Part shown: positions 1 to 8,084 of the stretch, piece after piece
How the letters are laid out: each line of letters starts with the position of its first letter
Position numbering within the stretch: the stretch's first letter is position 1
Assembly (NCBI GenBank): GCA_029248185.1
Contig: JAQWJV010000037.1
Span: forward strand, 1-42,939
Source: Flavobacteriaceae bacterium
Lineage (GTDB): Bacteria > Bacteroidota > Bacteroidia > Flavobacteriales > Flavobacteriaceae
Direction of reading: 5' to 3'
Length of the DNA: 42,939 nt
The notes under the pieces: model-generated
Database searches by the model: none
Told to the model about the DNA's origin: nothing
What the model saw: the letters and a program-made list of their open reading frames with translations, nothing else
Position numbers and translations under genes: made by a program

Positions 1-1
1 T

Positions 2-163
2 GCAGAAGCAAGCTTTACAAATGACTTAGGAGCCGACTCCTTAGACACAGTGGAATTGATCATGGAATTCGAAAAAGAATTTGATATCCAAATCCCAGAC
101 GACCAAGCAGAAAATATTGCAACTGTAGGTCAAGCGATCCAATTTATCGAACAAGCAGACTAA
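2..163 (+). CDS. acpP: Acyl carrier protein, 3' part only
   Basis: Only the C-terminal 53 residues lie in the window; the 5' end is cut off by the window edge. The reading frame contains the [12 protein letters not shown] motif, in which the DSL serine carries the 4'-phosphopantetheine arm, followed by an acidic helix ([12 protein letters not shown]) that contacts fatty acid synthesis enzymes. ACP shuttles growing acyl chains in type II fatty acid synthesis in the cytoplasm. The stop codon lies 9 bases before fabF, the classic acpP-fabF pair, so the two are almost certainly cotranscribed. Identification is secure despite truncation. Confidence 0.95.
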   Translation, partial: AEASFTNDLGADSLDTVELIMEFEKEFDIQIPDDQAENIATVGQAIQFIEQAD

Positions 164-172
164 AGTAATGCC

Positions 173-1423
173 ATGGAACCAAGACGTGTCGTAGTTACCG
201 GATTGGGGGCACTTACGCCAATTGGAAATACCCTCTCAACATACTGGGAGGGTTTATTATCTGGTACCAGTGGGGCGGCTCCTATTACTTATTTTGATCC
301 TACTTTATTCAAAACTCAATTTGCTTGTGAGCTAAAAGGATTTGATCCTTTAGATCATTTTGATAGAAAAGAAGCAAGAAAGTACGATCGCTTTGCTCAA
401 TACGCATTAGTTAGTGTCGCTGAGGCCTTGGAGGATGCAAAACTTCCTGTTGAAACCATAGACAAAGACCGCGTAGGAGTTATATGGGGGGCCGGTATTG
501 GAGGGCTAGAAACCTTTCAAAATGAAGTTCTCAATTTCGCAGCCTCAAATGAAAATCCTAGATTTAATCCGTTCTTCATCCCAAAGATGATTGCAGATAT
601 TGCACCGGGGTTAATCTCAATAAAATATGGCTTTCGAGGGCCAAACTTTGCAACGGTATCTGCCTGTGCATCGGCCTCTAATGCAATGATAGATGCATTA
701 AATTATATTCGCCTAGGCTATGCTGATGTCATGGTTACGGGGGGATCTGAAGCAGGTGTAACGAAAGCTGGAATCGGGGGCTTTAATGCTATGCATGCAT
801 TATCTAAACGAAATGATGACCCCAAAACAGCCTCACGCCCTTTTGATAAAGAACGAGATGGTTTTGTATTAGGAGAAGGTGCTGGAGCTTTAATTTTAGA
901 ATCTTATGACCATGCGGTTGCACGTGGTGCAACCATTTATGCTGAACTCGCCGGTGGAGGCTTGTCTGCAGATGCTTACCATATGACTGCTCCACATCCA
1001 GAGGGCTTGGGAGCAACCAAAGTAATGGAAAACTGTTTGAGAGATGCTAATGTACTTCCATCAGAGGTAGATGTAATCAATATGCACGGAACTTCAACAC
1101 CCCTTGGAGATATTGCAGAATCCAACGCCATCATTAAAGTATTCAAAGAGCATGCTTATACGATGAATATTAATTCAACAAAATCCATGACGGGACACTT
1201 ACTTGGGGCTGCTGGAGCTATTGAAGCTATTGCCTCAATTATGGCGATAAAACACAGTATTGTTCCACCCACCATTAATCATGAAACTCCTGATGAGAAT
1301 ATTGATTCTAAGATCAATTTCACCTTTGGAAAAGCACAAAAAAGAAATGTAGACATTGCCCTTTCCAACACTTTCGGTTTCGGGGGACATAATGCTTGTG
1401 TTTTATTTAAGAAAATGAACTAA
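173..1423 (+). CDS. fabF: Beta-ketoacyl-ACP synthase II
   Basis: This 416-aa protein condenses malonyl-ACP with acyl-ACP in chain elongation (KAS II). The thiolase-fold triad is visible: Cys165 in the SACASAS motif, His305 in NMHGTSTPLGD and His342 in MTGHLLGAAG, with Lys337 nearby. The glycine-rich end (NTFGFGGHNA) is typical. Length matches the FabF family (about 410-420 aa). It follows acpP by 9 bases. A strong hairpin with a T run begins about 30 bases after the stop and could end the acpP-fabF transcript, but it lies inside the start of rnc. Confidence 0.97.
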   Translation: MEPRRVVVTGLGALTPIGNTLSTYWEGLLSGTSGAAPITYFDPTLFKTQFACELKGFDPLDHFDRKEARKYDRFAQYALVSVAEALEDAKLPVETIDKDRVGVIWGAGIGGLETFQNEVLNFAASNENPRFNPFFIPKMIADIAPGLISIKYGFRGPNFATVSACASASNAMIDALNYIRLGYADVMVTGGSEAGVTKAGIGGFNAMHALSKRNDDPKTASRPFDKERDGFVLGEGAGALILESYDHAVARGATIYAELAGGGLSADAYHMTAPHPEGLGATKVMENCLRDANVLPSEVDVINMHGTSTPLGDIAESNAIIKVFKEHAYTMNINSTKSMTGHLLGAAGAIEAIASIMAIKHSIVPPTINHETPDENIDSKINFTFGKAQKRNVDIALSNTFGFGGHNACVLFKKMN

Positions 1424-1432
1424 CTTGATGGT

Positions 1433-2176
1433 GTGAAAATTATTAATTACATACGAAATTCCCGAATGGCAACATCCGGGAATTTTTTTGTTTTACTGCG
1501 AAAGAAGTTAAACATTAAAACCCGTAAAAAAGAGCTCTATCAAAAAGCCTTCACCCATAGCTCAGTTAATCTTAAAGATAAAGAAGGCAATACCATAAAC
1601 TTTGAACGATTAGAGTTTTTAGGAGATGCCCTACTCAATACAATAATTGCTGAATATCTATTCAAACTCCATCCCCAAGCCAACGAAGGTGAATTAACAA
1701 AGCTTCGGGCTAAAATTGTAAGTCGGGCTCAACTCAATTCTATTGGAAAAGAAATGGGACTTATTCAGCTTGCTGATATTTCAAGTCATCATAAAACTTT
1801 TGGTGAAAACATTCACGGAAATTTGATTGAGTCTTTAATTGGTGCCATTTTCATTGATAAGGGGTACAATAGGACAAAAGACTATGTTTTTAAATTCATG
1901 TTAGACCCATATATCAATATGGATGAATTAGAAACTATGGTTTTAAGCTATAAAAGTCTCTTATTTGAATGGTCACAAAAACAAAGACATAAATTAGAGT
2001 TTAAAACAGAAAATGATGGCTGCTTAGATCCCAATATCAATTATACCTGTCAGATATATTTAGACAAAAAAATAATTGCTAAAGCACGCGCAGTTTCCAA
2101 GAAAAAAGCGGAAGAAAAAGCTGCAAAAATAGCAGCCAATATTCTCAAACCTTTCAAAACCAATAAAAATGAGTAG
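1433..2176 (+). CDS. rnc: Ribonuclease III
   Basis: This 247-aa double-stranded RNA endoribonuclease matures rRNA and structured mRNAs. The N-terminal catalytic domain carries the signature ERLEFLGDALL (Glu58, Glu61, Asp65) and a second metal-ligand region GNLIESLIGAIF (Asn130, Glu133). Asn130 stands where E. coli has Asp; I recall this being common in Bacteroidota homologues. The dsRNA-binding domain covers roughly residues 170-240, with the basic KKKAEEKAAKIAA helix. The start is GTG at 1433; an in-frame ATG at 1466 is the alternative. The residues before it (IRNSR...GNFF) look like the conserved N-terminus of flavobacterial homologues as I remember them, which favours GTG. The gene overlaps the next by 8 bases. 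Confidence 0.93.
   Translation: MKIINYIRNSRMATSGNFFVLLRKKLNIKTRKKELYQKAFTHSSVNLKDKEGNTINFERLEFLGDALLNTIIAEYLFKLHPQANEGELTKLRAKIVSRAQLNSIGKEMGLIQLADISSHHKTFGENIHGNLIESLIGAIFIDKGYNRTKDYVFKFMLDPYINMDELETMVLSYKSLLFEWSQKQRHKLEFKTENDGCLDPNINYTCQIYLDKKIIAKARAVSKKKAEEKAAKIAANILKPFKTNKNE
1456..1489 (+). terminator. Strong intrinsic-terminator-like hairpin inside rnc 5' end
   Basis: The left arm AAATTCCCG (1456-1464) pairs perfectly with CGGGAATTT (1477-1485). After one A-C mismatch the stem continues with ATG/CAT and closes on a GCAA (GNRA-type) tetraloop at 1469-1472. Seven T residues follow at 1483-1489. This has every property of an intrinsic terminator for acpP-fabF, yet it sits 23 bases inside the GTG-initiated rnc frame and covers the alternative ATG. 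It may act as an attenuator. Its function is inferred from structure alone. Confidence 0.7.
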
Positions 2177-2642
2177 AAAGGTATATCATTTGGAAATGGA
2201 AGAGGAACCGCTTGAAGATGAAATAATCGCTATTCATACGACACTAGAAGCACATCAGCTTGCCTTTTTCCTAAACCAAAGAATAAGTGCCCGCTTTAGT
2301 AGGAGTAAAAAAGACCTTTACAATAAAAAAAAGAAGACCCCTTTTATTCATTTTGAATGGCAAAACAAAGATTATGATCTAAATTGTTCTCTGTTTTCCA
2401 ATAAAAATATCACTGAAAAAAATGAACAAGCTTTAAATTCTACCTCATTATTTGACATCCCGCTCAGAAATGAAGTATCTTTGATCACTGAATTTAAAAC
2501 CGTTGATTTTTTTATAAAATCTACAGATAAAAACACCATAGAAACCATTATCACCCAACTAAAAAATTGGTCTAATATTTCGCTCATCTATGTCATTCCT
2601 GTGGATAAACTTAAAACCCAACTAAACTTAATCTTTGATTAA
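2169..2642 (+). CDS. IPExxxVDY family protein
   Basis: This 157-aa protein belongs to a Bacteroidota-specific family of unknown function, usually found between rnc and pyk. The namesake motif is recognisable in a variant form, ITEFKTVDF at residues 106-114 (Ile, Glu, Val-Asp and an aromatic kept; Pro replaced by Thr). It has no signal peptide and no membrane segment; the N-terminus is acidic (EMEEEPLEDE) and the middle is lysine-rich. It overlaps rnc by 8 bases and shares one base with pyk, so translation of the three is probably coupled. The function is unknown; the gene order suggests a link to RNA processing or glycolysis, which is inference only. Confidence 0.8.
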   Translation: MSRKVYHLEMEEEPLEDEIIAIHTTLEAHQLAFFLNQRISARFSRSKKDLYNKKKKTPFIHFEWQNKDYDLNCSLFSNKNITEKNEQALNSTSLFDIPLRNEVSLITEFKTVDFFIKSTDKNTIETIITQLKNWSNISLIYVIPVDKLKTQLNLIFD

Positions 2643-4069
2643 TGAATTTTATCAAAAAAACTAAAATTGTTGCAACCCTTGGACCAGCATCATCCACAGA
2701 AGAGGTAATTGAAAAAATGATCACAGAAGGCGTGAATGTTTTTCGAATCAATTTCTCTCATGCCGACTATGAAGACGTTTCTGATCGAATTAAAATGATA
2801 CGAAAGGTAGACAAAAAATTAAATACTAATACTTCTATTTTAGCTGATCTTCAGGGACCCAAGCTTCGTGTTGGTAAAATGGAAGAAGGTGCTTTTGTCA
2901 GTCCTGGAGATCAAGTCGTCTTTTTGAGTGACGCTCCCTTTGTTGGAAATGCAAAAAAAGCCTACATGAATTATAAAAATTTTCCAAAAGACGTTTCGGC
3001 TGGAGAACATATTTTATTGGATGATGGTAAGCTAATTTTTGAAGTTACTGCAACCAATAAAGACAATCAAGTAGACGCAAAAGTTATCCAGGGAGGGCCT
3101 TTTAAGTCAAATAAAGGGGTCAATTTACCCAATACCAAAATTTCACTTCCCGCATTAACGGAAAAGGACATCCAGGATGCTGAGTTTATTTTCACCCAAG
3201 ATGTCGATTGGATTGCATTATCTTTTGTTAGGTTTAGCCATGATTTAATTGATTTAAAAGAATTAATGGCCAAACATACGGATGAAAAAATCCCAATCAT
3301 TGCTAAAATTGAAAAACCCGAAGCCTTAGAAAATATCGATAAAATCATTGCCTACTGTGATGGTCTTATGGTGGCAAGAGGGGATTTAGGAGTAGAAGTT
3401 CCAGCCCAAGAAGTTCCCCTCATACAAAAACGATTGGTTCATTTGGCTAAAAAAGCTCGTATTCCAATTATCATTGCTACTCAAATGATGGAAACCATGA
3501 TTGATAGCCTAACCCCCACAAGAGCCGAGGTAAATGATGTTGCCAATTCCGTAATGGATGGTGCTGACGCGGTAATGCTTTCTGGAGAAACCTCTGTAGG
3601 AGAATATCCAGTGGAAGTAATCCGAACCATGGCCAATATTCTAATTTCTGTGGAAGGCTCTAATTTAATTCAGGTTCCTCAAGAGGCACCCACCATTCGA
3701 ACTAAACGGTTTATTACGAAGTCCATCTGCTATCATGCAGCTCATATTGCAAATGACATAGAAGCCAAAGCAATCTGTACACTAACCAACAGTGGATATA
3801 CTGCATTTCAAATTTCTGCTTGGCGTCCTAGTGCACATGTATTGGTTTATACTTCCAATACAAGAATATTGAATCGGCTTAATCTCTTATGGGGTGTAAA
3901 AACCTTTTATTACAATAACCTAAACAGTACAGACATGACCGTTGAGGAAATTAATAAAATGGCGCTTGACGTAGGCTATGTTGAAAAAGAAGATATGGTA
4001 GTCAATTTAACAGCAATGCCCATTGAAACAAAAGGAATGGTCAATACCCTTAGAGTTTCAACCATCTAA
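2642..4069 (+). CDS. pyk: Pyruvate kinase
   Basis: This 475-aa enzyme converts phosphoenolpyruvate and ADP to pyruvate and ATP in glycolysis. Visible motifs are KIVATLGPAS at the N-terminus, NVFRINFSHA (substrate Arg), the active-site loop IIAKIEKPEAL, MVARGDLGVE (metal ligands) and the signature ETMIDSLTPTRAEVNDVAN, then SGETSVGEYP. The C-terminal allosteric-type domain begins near residue 345. Its ATG shares one base with the preceding stop (TAATG). Its stop overlaps the convergent dinB stop by 4 bases. Confidence 0.97.
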   Translation: MNFIKKTKIVATLGPASSTEEVIEKMITEGVNVFRINFSHADYEDVSDRIKMIRKVDKKLNTNTSILADLQGPKLRVGKMEEGAFVSPGDQVVFLSDAPFVGNAKKAYMNYKNFPKDVSAGEHILLDDGKLIFEVTATNKDNQVDAKVIQGGPFKSNKGVNLPNTKISLPALTEKDIQDAEFIFTQDVDWIALSFVRFSHDLIDLKELMAKHTDEKIPIIAKIEKPEALENIDKIIAYCDGLMVARGDLGVEVPAQEVPLIQKRLVHLAKKARIPIIIATQMMETMIDSLTPTRAEVNDVANSVMDGADAVMLSGETSVGEYPVEVIRTMANILISVEGSNLIQVPQEAPTIRTKRFITKSICYHAAHIANDIEAKAICTLTNSGYTAFQISAWRPSAHVLVYTSNTRILNRLNLLWGVKTFYYNNLNSTDMTVEEINKMALDVGYVEKEDMVVNLTAMPIETKGMVNTLRVSTI

Positions 4070-5166
4070 AAGGGTAAGCTCAATTGTGGATTTTTAATCT
4101 TAAGCTTGGGATTAGGGACTGCCTTCTTAGCTGTATTTAAATTGGATAATGAAATACCAATCAATCGAACAGAATTCAAAAGTTTTTCTTGGTATAGTAA
4201 TTTTTTTGCTTCATCAAAAATCAATTCTTTAGAGGATAAATAAAGGGTACCTGTTTTACTTCTAGTTTGCTGCACAAAATCACTGTACTTTATTTTTAGC
4301 GTGATGGTTTTTCCTGCCACTTTATTTTTTTGAGTTCTTTTTTCTAATAATTCCGCAATGGATTTTAGCTTATCTTCCAAAAAAAGTTCACTACTTAAAT
4401 TGGTAGAAAAAGTTCGTTCGGCACCCACGGATTTTGGGGTTCTTTGGGGTTTTACAGGACTATTATGAATTCCTCTAACAACCTTAAAATAATGTGCCCC
4501 AGCTTTTCCAAAATGTTGCTCCAGAAAAGCTTGGGTTTGGGACTTCAAATCCTTTCCAGTGTAAATTCCCAATCCATACATTTTGAGTTTAGTCTTGGAT
4601 CCGATGCCGTGAAATTTTTTTACATCCAATTGTTCCAGAAAAGGGAGCACTTCCTCAGGAGGAATGGTTTTCTGACCATTGGGTTTGTTCCAATCACTCG
4701 CAATTTTAGCCAAGAATTTATTGATTGAAATTCCAGCCGAAGCCGTAAGTCCTGTTTTGGAATAAATTTGTTCTCTTATTTCTTGAGCCACTAGGCTAGC
4801 AGAAGGATATTCAGATACATCTAAAAAAGCTTCATCCAAGGATAAAGGTTCAACCAAAGTGGTATAATCTAAAAATACGGAACGTATACTTTCAGAGATT
4901 TCTTTGTATCGATCAAAACGAGTAGGGGCAAAAATCAGATGAGGACACAATCTTTTGGCAATAACACCACTCATCGCACTACGTACACCATATTTACGGG
5001 CTTCATAACTAGCTGCCGAAACCACACCTCGTTCACCACCTCCCCCAACAGCCAATGCTTTTCCTTGCCATTCAGGATGATCCAATTGTTCCACTGCCGC
5101 AAAAAAAGCATCCATGTCTACATGAATAATTTTTCGCGTTGAATCCAACGTTAGTTCCTCCTCCAT
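4066..5166 (-). CDS. dinB: DNA polymerase IV (Y-family)
   Basis: This 366-aa translesion polymerase has the Y-family motifs VDMDAFFAAVE (Asp17, steric-gate Phe22 region) and SLDEAFLDV (Asp111, Glu112), the helix-hairpin-helix stretch KFHGIGSKTKLKMYGLGI, and a little-finger domain after about residue 240. The C-terminal PQLSLPF resembles a beta-clamp-binding QLxLF motif. It is the last gene of a three-gene minus-strand unit, 14 bases after the ABM-like gene. No LexA-type operator was recognised. Confidence 0.95.
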   Translation of the reverse strand: MEEELTLDSTRKIIHVDMDAFFAAVEQLDHPEWQGKALAVGGGGERGVVSAASYEARKYGVRSAMSGVIAKRLCPHLIFAPTRFDRYKEISESIRSVFLDYTTLVEPLSLDEAFLDVSEYPSASLVAQEIREQIYSKTGLTASAGISINKFLAKIASDWNKPNGQKTIPPEEVLPFLEQLDVKKFHGIGSKTKLKMYGLGIYTGKDLKSQTQAFLEQHFGKAGAHYFKVVRGIHNSPVKPQRTPKSVGAERTFSTNLSSELFLEDKLKSIAELLEKRTQKNKVAGKTITLKIKYSDFVQQTRSKTGTLYLSSKELIFDEAKKLLYQEKLLNSVRLIGISLSNLNTAKKAVPNPKLKIKNPQLSLPF

Positions 5167-5180
5167 CTCCTAGAATGTTC

Positions 5181-5507
5181 CTACTGTTTATTTTCTTTTT
5201 TGTTAAAAATATACGCTCGTAGAACTTCACAAATTCTTGTGGTAAATTGGGAATACGCTACCGCTTTACCATATTCTTGAGCCAAACGATGTTGGGTGTT
5301 TTCTTTCCATTTTTGGATCGCTTCTAAGGTTTCCCAATAACTAATGGTTACCCCTCTACCCGAATTTTCACGATAGGATTCCATCCCCAAAAAACCTTCA
5401 GCGTGCTGAACAAGGGTTAACATTTGATTTGAAAATTCGTGGTATTTTGAGTCCTCAAGTTGGGAGCGTTCATTTGAAAAAATTACAGAATAATAATTAG
5501 CTTTCAC
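5181..5507 (-). CDS. ABM-like small monooxygenase-family protein
   Basis: This 108-aa soluble protein has the dimeric alpha/beta ferredoxin-like pattern of the antibiotic biosynthesis monooxygenase (ABM) family: YYSVIFSNER, then GFLGMESYRE and ISYWETLEAIQKWKENTQHRLAQE. Members degrade haem or oxidise aromatics, but many have no assigned role and the substrate cannot be read here. Its ATG overlaps the stop of the upstream isoaspartyl peptidase by 4 bases (ATGA), and dinB follows 14 bases later, so it is the middle gene of an operon. Confidence 0.75.
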   Translation of the reverse strand: MKANYYSVIFSNERSQLEDSKYHEFSNQMLTLVQHAEGFLGMESYRENSGRGVTISYWETLEAIQKWKENTQHRLAQEYGKAVAYSQFTTRICEVLRAYIFNKKENKQ

Positions 5508-6529
5508 TCGTCCTTATAAATTTTTACATTTAAATTCCCTTCCGCATCCATGTGGGCACGATACATTCCAGGAGTATTCATTTCCATAGCAACATTCCCG
5601 CGATGATCAATACCAACGACTCCCCCATCACCACCAAGACCACCCACTTTATCGTGAATTACCGTATGTGCGGCTTCCTTAATACTGAGGCCTTTGTATT
5701 CCATCAAAGCAGAAATATCGTGAGCCACAACTGAGCGAATAAAAAACTCTCCCCAGCCCGTTGCAGAAATGGCGCATGTGGCGTTGTTGGCATAGGTACC
5801 TGCCCCTATTATAGGAGCATCTCCAATACGATTCCACTTTTTATTTGTCATTCCTCCAGTCGAAGTTCCTGCCGCTAAATTTCCTTTTAAATCCAAAGCA
5901 ACACAGCCTACAGTTCCATACCGTTGCTGGCTTACAAATTCTTTTTCCGCAGAGGATATTTTCTTTTCTTTTGCTTCTGCCTCTTTCACTCGCTTTAGTG
6001 AATTAATTCTTCGCTCGGTAAAAAAATATTCGGGCTCAACGATTTCCAGGCCTTGAGAAGCTGCAAAAGCATCTGCCCCAGCTCCAGAGAGCATAACGTG
6101 TGGAGAATCTTCCATTACCTTTATGGCTGCTGAAATGGGGTGCTTTATTGTTTTAACTCCAGAAATTGCTCCGGCGTCTAAGGTTGCCCCATGCATAAAA
6201 GAAGCATCTAATTCAATCGTCTCATCTGCTGTAAGTACCGCTCCTTTTCCTGCATTAAATAGGGGAGAATTTTCCATAACATGAATGGTTTTTTCTACAG
6301 CTTCTTGGCTAGTTCCCCCCTTTTTGAGAATAGAATGTCCTACTTGGATGGCCTCGCCCAAAAACTTACGATAGGCTGCTTCCGTTTCTGAAGTCATATT
6401 AGCTCTTAAAATGGTACCTGCCCCCCCGTGAATAACAATTCCGAACGTTGGTGCTTGACTTTCTTTTACTGTTTTAGCTTGTTGACAACTCAAACTAATA
6501 AAGAATATTAGTAATACGATTTTTTTCAT
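5504..6529 (-). CDS. iaaA: Isoaspartyl peptidase / L-asparaginase, lipoprotein
   Basis: This 341-aa Ntn-hydrolase precursor removes isoaspartyl residues from peptides and can hydrolyse asparagine. The N-terminus is a lipoprotein signal with lipobox ISLSC (Cys15), so the enzyme is probably membrane-anchored in the periplasm. Family landmarks are IVIHGGAGT near residue 31, FNAGKGAVLT, ELDAS and the autocleavage site RYGTVGCVA, where Thr206 would become the N-terminal nucleophile of the beta subunit; TSTGGMTNK and GAGTYANNATCAISATGWGE follow in the substrate pocket. It is the first gene of the dinB unit. Length is normal for the family plus a signal. Confidence 0.92.
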   Translation of the reverse strand: MKKIVLLIFFISLSCQQAKTVKESQAPTFGIVIHGGAGTILRANMTSETEAAYRKFLGEAIQVGHSILKKGGTSQEAVEKTIHVMENSPLFNAGKGAVLTADETIELDASFMHGATLDAGAISGVKTIKHPISAAIKVMEDSPHVMLSGAGADAFAASQGLEIVEPEYFFTERRINSLKRVKEAEAKEKKISSAEKEFVSQQRYGTVGCVALDLKGNLAAGTSTGGMTNKKWNRIGDAPIIGAGTYANNATCAISATGWGEFFIRSVVAHDISALMEYKGLSIKEAAHTVIHDKVGGLGGDGGVVGIDHRGNVAMEMNTPGMYRAHMDAEGNLNVKIYKDE

Positions 6530-6616
6530 GTGATAAAATTTTATTTTAAATGTAAGTTATTTAAGCTGAAAATGAAACTTCGGCCAAAATGAAGTATTTT
6601 TATAAAAAAAATAATC

Positions 6617-7051
6617 ATGTACGCAGTATTAAAAACCATACACTCCTATTGGGCTTATTTAGTTTTATTCATTTTAGTTATCGCCATTGTTAATGCCTTT
6701 CTGGGTAAATCATCCGGAAGAGACTTTGGTGCTAAAGATCTTCGAATTAGTCTTTTTGGGCTTATTTTCTCTCATATTCAACTACTCATAGGTTTGATTC
6801 TATATTTTATCTCCCCTTGGTTTGATCAATGGTCTGAAATGGGAATGGGAGTTATGAAAAATGCTGAAACACGTTTGTATTTGGTTGAACATCCGATCAC
6901 CAATATTTTAGCAATCGTTTTGATTACAATGGGTTGGTCTATGCACAAAAGACAAACCTTATCTAGTAAAAAGTTTTTAAGAATTGGTCTTTTTTACGGT
7001 TTAGGCTTACTTCTTTTATTGAGCAGAATCCCATGGAGTACGTGGTTATAA
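6617..7051 (+). CDS. Small four-helix membrane protein, function unknown
   Basis: This 144-aa integral membrane protein has about four predicted transmembrane stretches: near residues 10-28, 44-66, 90-105 and 118-138. A few histidines lie close to or within these segments (in TIHSYWAY, FSHIQ, VEHPI and MHKRQ), which could bind haem as in cytochrome b-like proteins, but that is speculation. The family is common in Flavobacteriia and I do not recognise an assigned function. It stands alone between a divergent minus-strand operon and gpsA, which starts 25 bases later and may be cotranscribed. Confidence 0.7.
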   Translation: MYAVLKTIHSYWAYLVLFILVIAIVNAFLGKSSGRDFGAKDLRISLFGLIFSHIQLLIGLILYFISPWFDQWSEMGMGVMKNAETRLYLVEHPITNILAIVLITMGWSMHKRQTLSSKKFLRIGLFYGLGLLLLLSRIPWSTWL

Positions 7052-7076
7052 GCTCTCGTCAAACTCAAATCTAAAA

Positions 7077-8084
7077 ATGCTTAAAATTATTTCTCCTAAA
7101 GTTAGCGTTGCTGTGTTAGGAAGTGGCAGCTGGGCAACTGCTCTTGTTAAAATCTTAACAGACAGTAAAGTGCATGTTAATTGGTATGTACGCGATCCTG
7201 AACAAGCGCAAAAGACTTCGATTACTTCAAAAAATCCAAATTACCTCTCTGAGGTTCGATTTAAAGCTCGAAGAATTTCAGTGAGTAGTGACCTCAATGA
7301 AGTTGTTGCCAAATCAAAATGGCTCCTATTGGCCATACCTTCAGCCTATTTAGAAAGCGAATTAAAAAAAATAACACAGCCTATAGACGACAAAATTATT
7401 GTTTCTGGGGTCAAGGGATTTATTCCTGAATCACAACTTATTCTTGGCGAGCATTTACACCAACATTATGATCTCCCATGGGAGCAATTTATTGTTATTG
7501 GTGGACCCTCACATGCAGAAGAAATAGCCCTAGAACGCCTTTCTTACCTCACGCTAGCATCAAGAAACAAAGAAAATGCTTCCCAATTACGTCAATTCAT
7601 GCGGACTTCGTACTTACAAATAAAAGTTTCAAATGATGTTATTGGAATTGAATATGGTGCCACCTTAAAAAATATTTACGCTCTAGCAGCTGGAATTGCT
7701 CACGGCTTAGGTTATGGTGATAATTTTCAAAGTGTTTTGATTAGTAATTCCACTCGAGAAATGAATCGCTTCATCAAGAAAGTAAGTAACAGTAAACGAA
7801 ACATTAATCAATCTGCTTATTTGGGAGATCTATTGGTTACCGCCTATTCCCTCTTTAGTAGAAATAGACGTTTTGGAAATATGATTGGTAGAGGATATAC
7901 CGTTAAAGGGGCTAAAATTGAAATGAATATGGTAGCAGAAGGTTATTATGCGTGTGAGTCTGCTTATAGAGTAAGTAAATCTCTCGGTGTAAATACCCCT
8001 ATCATTGACGCGGTTTATGAAATTTTGTATGCAAAGAAAAGTCCAAAAAAACGGTTCCTAAAGCTTGCTAAAAAGCTGAGTTAA
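7077..8084 (+). CDS. gpsA: Glycerol-3-phosphate dehydrogenase [NAD(P)+]
   Basis: This 335-aa cytoplasmic enzyme reduces dihydroxyacetone phosphate to sn-glycerol 3-phosphate for phospholipid synthesis. The nucleotide-binding motif is VAVLGSGSWATAL (Gly15, Gly17). Later family motifs are VSGVKGF, GGPSHAEEI, the catalytic stretch EYGATLKNIYALAAGIAHG, GDLLVTAYS and RFGNMIGRG. Length fits the family. The stop overlaps the convergent pheS stop by 4 bases. Confidence 0.95.
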   Translation: MLKIISPKVSVAVLGSGSWATALVKILTDSKVHVNWYVRDPEQAQKTSITSKNPNYLSEVRFKARRISVSSDLNEVVAKSKWLLLAIPSAYLESELKKITQPIDDKIIVSGVKGFIPESQLILGEHLHQHYDLPWEQFIVIGGPSHAEEIALERLSYLTLASRNKENASQLRQFMRTSYLQIKVSNDVIGIEYGATLKNIYALAAGIAHGLGYGDNFQSVLISNSTREMNRFIKKVSNSKRNINQSAYLGDLLVTAYSLFSRNRRFGNMIGRGYTVKGAKIEMNMVAEGYYACESAYRVSKSLGVNTPIIDAVYEILYAKKSPKKRFLKLAKKLS

